Assembly: GCA_034696485.1 (NCBI GenBank)
Contig: JAQIWT010001346.1
Coordinates: 1 to 11,216 of the forward strand
Length of the DNA: 11,216 nt
Direction of reading: 5' to 3'
DNA from: Isohypsibius dastychi
Lineage: Eukaryota; Tardigrada; Eutardigrada; Parachela; Isohypsibiidae
Shown here in pieces: positions 7,801 to 11,216 of the stretch (its first letter is position 1; each line of letters begins with the position of its first letter). The notes below the pieces were generated by a model. That model was not told where the DNA came from and did no database searches. It saw nothing but the letters and a program-made list of their open reading frames with translations. The position numbers were made by a program, and so were the translations under genes.

Positions 7801-9216
7801 TGAATAAAGGGGAATAAGATGGATGAGCTGCATGTCCAGCTGGAACGGCTTCATGAGCCCACGGATACGGCGAAACAAAACGACCACTTCCGGCAGCTGC
7901 AGCTCTTGGAGGATATCTGATGGGTAACCGCTGGAAAGGGCTGCCTATTGGGTTACGGACAAGCTGTTGCGCAGAAGGAAACGATGCACTCAGATGGATG
8001 TTTGAGACGGTGCCGCTGTTGGTCCTTCGCTCATACGCAGCATGTTCCGAACTTGGGTGATACTCTGCCGAAATTCGAGACCCAAAAACTGATTCATTTT
8101 GCAATCGCGCACGTGCCCTAAAACACCAGCAATGTCGGGAAAACCGGAACGAAGTAAAATCAGTTTCTTTATACCGTTTTGTTGAGTCCGGATTTGGGAA
8201 CTGGATTATCGCTGTTGTTTCACGAGCTCTGTACTGATGTACTTTCCCTCCCGTATTTGAGACAAGTAACTTGAGTTTATTCATTACGGCGAGATAATCT
8301 TTATGAAGAGGGAGTCCATCAATCAGCACCACATTATTCAGAAATTCGTTTTTCTAGAATCAGACAATATTTTGAAGTACATGGCTGGAGGGAACGTTCA
8401 CGCTTACATCTTTCACTCCAGATCTGACTGGCACATCCTCCAAAAGCTCCTCAAAACTGTAATGTTCGTTTGCCTGGGCCAGTAATCCCGAATTGGTTTT
8501 GCAAGGATGAATAACGATTATGTATAAACCATATGTGTGCCGCATATCGTGGAGGCTTGCTGCGAAATTTATATCCCCTGAAAAAAGTAAAAAGTTAAAC
8601 TTTCCAGGATACAGATTATCATTTTTCTCACCGGAAATCAAAACGACGACATCACCACGAGTGTGGTTATCAGCAAATTTCCTAATGAGCGTACGTAGTT
8701 TATCATCAGCAGCGTTTTTGCAAACAGCTGGAATGTGATTAATGGTGATCTGAAGAAAAACAGAACATCGACATCCACGTCGCAAAACCAAAACACAGAG
8801 CAGTTCACCTGTGCGTTGTTCATTTCGACCACGGTTTCCACTAGTTCTTTCGTCCCATCACAAACACAAACAAAATCTGCTTCTCTTCGATCAACGAGAA
8901 ATTTATCACGAAGCATCGCGGCGACATCCACAGCAGATCGATCCCGAGGAATTGGGCAGTTTTCGATATCCCAGAAAAAACCAAGAGCTGGGAGACGAGA
9001 TTGTGGACGTCCATCTACAAAAAATTGCGCTTTAAAAATCTTGAATGTTTTTCGGTGAGTTCCAACAACTTCTCCACAGAATGACGACGATTTCTCAAAA
9101 CCAAAACAAGCGCGAAATATTATCGTACCAGAAGCTGATGTTGTTTGCCCTTCGAGCTGTTTCGCTCCAGAAGACGCGCTGACGGGAAGGTGAGTTGCTA
9201 CTTTTTGAGGATCCAT
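4890..9216 (-). CDS. MARF1: MARF1/limkain-b1-like protein: NYN nuclease, two RRMs, six LOTUS repeats
   Basis: Minus-strand exons 9216-8809, 8749-8632, 8577-8408, 8353-8175, 8117-7295, 7241-7069, 7004-6924, 6867-6735, 6682-6501, 6447-6287, 6231-6014, 5962-5716, 5661-5456, 5404-5171 and 5114-4890; introns 51-64 bp; all phases agree; 1185 residues. The NYN domain (~77-225) has FWDIEN (Asp83), CVCD (Asp120), NAADDK (Asp151/152) and SGDINFA (Asp177), so the acidic site looks intact. RRM1 ~233-310 (VVLIDGL, DVFG-like NESVFGSRI); a Pro/Ser linker; RRM2 ~536-615; LOTUS repeats near 636-690, 735-808, 826-895, 900-960, 975-1048 and 1052-1117; then a basic RRRRKGK tail. Vertebrate MARF1 is a cytoplasmic ribonuclease controlling oocyte mRNAs and is longer with eight LOTUS repeats. 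ATG 9216 is the first Met after an in-frame stop near 9323. A further intron ending at 9015 (donor possibly 9128 or inside) is likely but unproven. Confidence 0.93.
9015..9128 (-). other. Possible extra intron in the first exon of the MARF1-like gene
   Basis: On the minus strand the stretch opens with G|GTACGA (exon end 9129) and closes with a strong acceptor, attttttgtag, before 9014. Its length is 114 bases, an exact multiple of three with no stop, so retained and spliced forms both keep frame. The flanks join phase 1 to phase 1. At 114 bp it would be longer than the gene's other introns. A nearer donor (GTGGAG, giving 63 bp and the same phase) is also possible. Removal would not touch the NYN core. 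Confidence 0.45.
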
Positions 9217-9740
9217 GATTCTCAATATCCAGGAGATACCAAAACTGCAATATGGCGTGCGTACGCTAGACAATGAAGGACGCTTCGGAGAGAGAACGAA
9301 TTCAGCGAGATGATCAGCTGATCAACAACAACACGAGTTTGATCACCACAAGTTTGATTCTTCGGAAGAAGACACTGTATTATATAGACACACGTGGTAC
9401 TAACAAGTAAAAAACGATGAGTTCAGTGATTTTCCAGCGAATCAATGGCTGACAGCGAATATCAAAGATAAGCGAAAACGTTTTGTTTGCTGTCTGACAT
9501 CATGCCAGAAGCGTAGACAAGTCCGAAACAAGTACTGACCAGTAAGGGGTCCACGTGCCTGCCAGTGAGCGGGCAACACTTGCAGACAAAAGGGTTCTTT
9601 GGTTGAACGTGCACTTCGATTCTGCGGTCCATATACTACAAATCAAACGGACACAAATTTAGAATACTGGTGATGCCATAATCACGGATTTGAACGTGTA
9701 CATATCTGGTCAAATAAGATACATCTTTATTCATTGATGG
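9217..9740. other. Intergenic region upstream of the MARF1-like gene
   Basis: No coding exon is convincing here. It should contain the MARF1-like promoter. Visible elements are a 14 bp palindrome at 9311-9324, CACGTG hexamers near 9391 and 9552, and a TATATA word near 9381. None can be assigned a function from sequence alone. Confidence 0.5.
9311..9324. promoter_or_regulatory. 14 bp perfect palindrome TGATCAGCTGATCA
   Basis: It reads identically on both strands, with an E-box core (CAGCTG) flanked by TGATC/GATCA arms. It lies about 95 bases upstream of the MARF1-like start codon, in the probable promoter. A dimeric bHLH-type site is one reading; chance is another. It also contains the in-frame stop that bounds the upstream reading frame. 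Confidence 0.4.
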
Positions 9741-10790
9741 ATGTCTGTTCATCATAGCGCTTCTATAGCGCAACGGTTTCGTCGGCAACTCAGCTGGATT
9801 GGATGGACGTGTATCGTGACAGAAACTTCCGGATCTCCAGGATTTTTATTTGAGCAACCAGCTGACATCCGAAGCAGAAACACAGAAGCGACTCGGACAC
9901 GCGCGACGAGACTGGGGAGAGATAGTTGGCTCGGAAAAGCTGGACATCCATACGGCCTACGGCGGATTGCCTTTGTTGATGGGTAAGATGGTAGCTCTGT
10001 AATGTTCCCCCCTCTACCCCAGCCCATTGACCCAGAGCGCTCCAAGAGTTCCGTTCACATCCACGGTTTCATCGTTTTGTTTAAAAGAACAATTTTGTTG
10101 GAATATATTTGTCTAACAAGATATATTTGACTTTGACTTGCTAAGTTGTGGTGTGCTCTAAACCTCTACGGAAGAACAAGACTGGCGTGCCTGTTTGTTT
10201 ACCCTTCAGTTCTCGGTAAGAATGCTACTTGGTCGTTTTGCATTTCACGTCTGGTTTCTTTCGGATCCAGAACTCCGATTAGGTACACAGACAGTGCTTG
10301 CATGTTTATGAATTTTATTGTTTACTTGATTTATACATACATGTAAGCCGGCAAATTTACTAAATCTTTCGATGATCGAAGAATTTTGGTTGTTTCGAGT
10401 CATACTCTTCATTTCCGTTCCAGATCTTCGTGGCTCGACATTTCGAATGGGGAAATGTTGTGAAAATGAACAACTGGAGCAGCAGCACAGATCAGGAATA
10501 CTGGAAAGGCTGCAGATCTATCGAAATTGTTTCAAAAAGCTCTTGTTAACAAGCTGGAATGGAGTGGCTCGAAATATCATCTACAAGTCGGTAAGTTTGA
10601 TCATTTATTCAATAACATGGACTTTCAGTAAACTACCACTAGAAAGATTCGATAGAAAACAGTTCGTTTTCGTTTACATTCTACAACATCGCTGCAGCTT
10701 GAGATTTCCACTGGAACGAGTGATATCACTCACAATGTTGCGAGACCGGCGTAGAACGCGGAACGAAGCCGAATCTCGCTGAGTAGGTAA
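9741..10790 (+). other. Unassigned plus-strand segments with splice-like borders; possible gene or decayed gene
   Basis: Several open segments have good borders: 9741-9982 (donor GGGTAAGA), 10023-10096 or 10036-10096, 10146-10215 (donor CGGTAAGA), 10271 onward after a 55 bp intron, and 10424-10590 (acceptor ttccgttccag, donor GGTAAGTT), with a 52 bp gap to 10643. One chain joins 9741-9982, 10023-10096, 10146-10215 and 10271 in frame and contains FVVCSKPLRKNK, a PH-domain-strand-like motif. A rival reading of the first segment gives LPLLMG and VHIHGFIVLFKRTIL, also PH-like. I could not carry either chain through 10424-10590 without an odd donor or a stop. It may be a divergent RhoGEF/PH-type gene, a pseudogene, or chance. 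No function is assigned. Confidence 0.25.
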
Positions 10791-11216
10791 CCGGAAGTCG
10801 GCATGGTTTTCTGAAAAAATATTTATGTTTTTACCCTTTCTCTGACATTTTTGAAAGTTTCATGATCTACCCTTTTGATATGCTAGGTCGGGCGACGGTC
10901 GTCTTCCAAACGACATTCAAATTTTCGGGCGATAAATAGTCAGGTCATTGAACCTCTTGAAGGAGTGTCGGCGCCGGGAGAAAACTCAGGTCACTTAGTA
11001 TGGAGAACGGATAGAAAGGTCATGGTGGTTTCAACTCCCGAATAGCCGGTGATTTCAACTTGAATGCATATGCATGTTTTGAATCCAAGTCCTTCTGCGA
11101 AGCTCAAGTCAAATTCTCCTGTCCTGGCACATCTGACAACTTGGTGCACTGACGAGCAATTTGGAACCGCAGAAGGTCTTAAAATAACTGAACGCATGTT
11201 TATTTATGTTCTTCCT
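10791..11216. other. Right-hand end: no supported gene, one weak candidate exon
   Basis: Mostly non-coding in appearance. On the plus strand 11015-11143 is open for 43 codons between acceptor-like atag and donor-like TTG|gtgcac, and holds YACFESKSFC and KFSCPG. That Cys spacing vaguely recalls SUEL/Gal-lectin domains, but the frame closes at once. A 68-codon minus-strand frame overlaps it. Neither is called as a gene. Confidence 0.25.

Noticed and set aside
9752-10045. A 97-codon minus-strand frame right of the MARF1-like gene
   Set aside because: It is composition-driven, with no domain, and antisense to splice-bounded plus-strand segments.
11064-11075. 12 bp palindrome ATGCATATGCAT
   Set aside because: A simple alternating-type word in AT-rich DNA, with no neighbouring gene start to give it meaning.
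1-11216. CRISPR arrays, tRNA or rRNA genes, transposon ends
   Set aside because: No regularly spaced direct repeats, cloverleaf-type segments with A and B boxes, rRNA-like stretches or terminal inverted repeats were found on reading both strands.

Overview
The window looks like gene-dense nuclear DNA from an invertebrate, most likely a nematode. Genes are split by uniformly short introns, almost all 50-66 bp with GT..AG ends, and there are no bacterial-style operons or ribosome-binding sites. A secreted CAP/SCP-TAPS protein beside secreted Kazal proteins, together with ~55 bp introns and moderate GC, suggests an early-branching (Trichuris/Trichinella-type) nematode. That placement is inference.

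Layout: (1) 1-1126, plus strand: the 3' part of a gene for a Thr-rich linker, a CAP domain and a Cys-rich tail; its 5' end lies outside the window. (2) 1519-2790 and 3268-4253, minus strand: two tandem paralogues encoding secreted Kazal-type inhibitor-like proteins rich in Gly, Asn, Gln and Tyr. Both have four exons with intron phases 1-1-2 and two six-cysteine domains. (3) 4254-4889: intergenic, with a possible decayed third secreted/Kazal-like copy. (4) 4890-9216, minus strand: a 15-exon gene for a MARF1/limkain-b1-type RNA regulator (NYN nuclease domain, two RRMs, six LOTUS/OST-HTH repeats). All four acidic NYN positions are intact. (5) 9217-11216: no confident gene. Several splice-bounded open segments on the plus strand, with a weak PH-domain-like look, may be an unrecognised or decayed gene.

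Gene models were built by hand by matching splice phase with protein-domain continuity. Genes 1-4 are well supported. The main uncertainties are the 5' end of gene 1, the 3' end of the second Kazal gene, a possible intron near the start of the MARF1-like gene, and everything right of 9217. The CAP and Kazal genes encode extracellular proteins of the kind abundant in parasite secretions. The MARF1-like gene is an intracellular post-transcriptional regulator and appears to be an unrelated neighbour.
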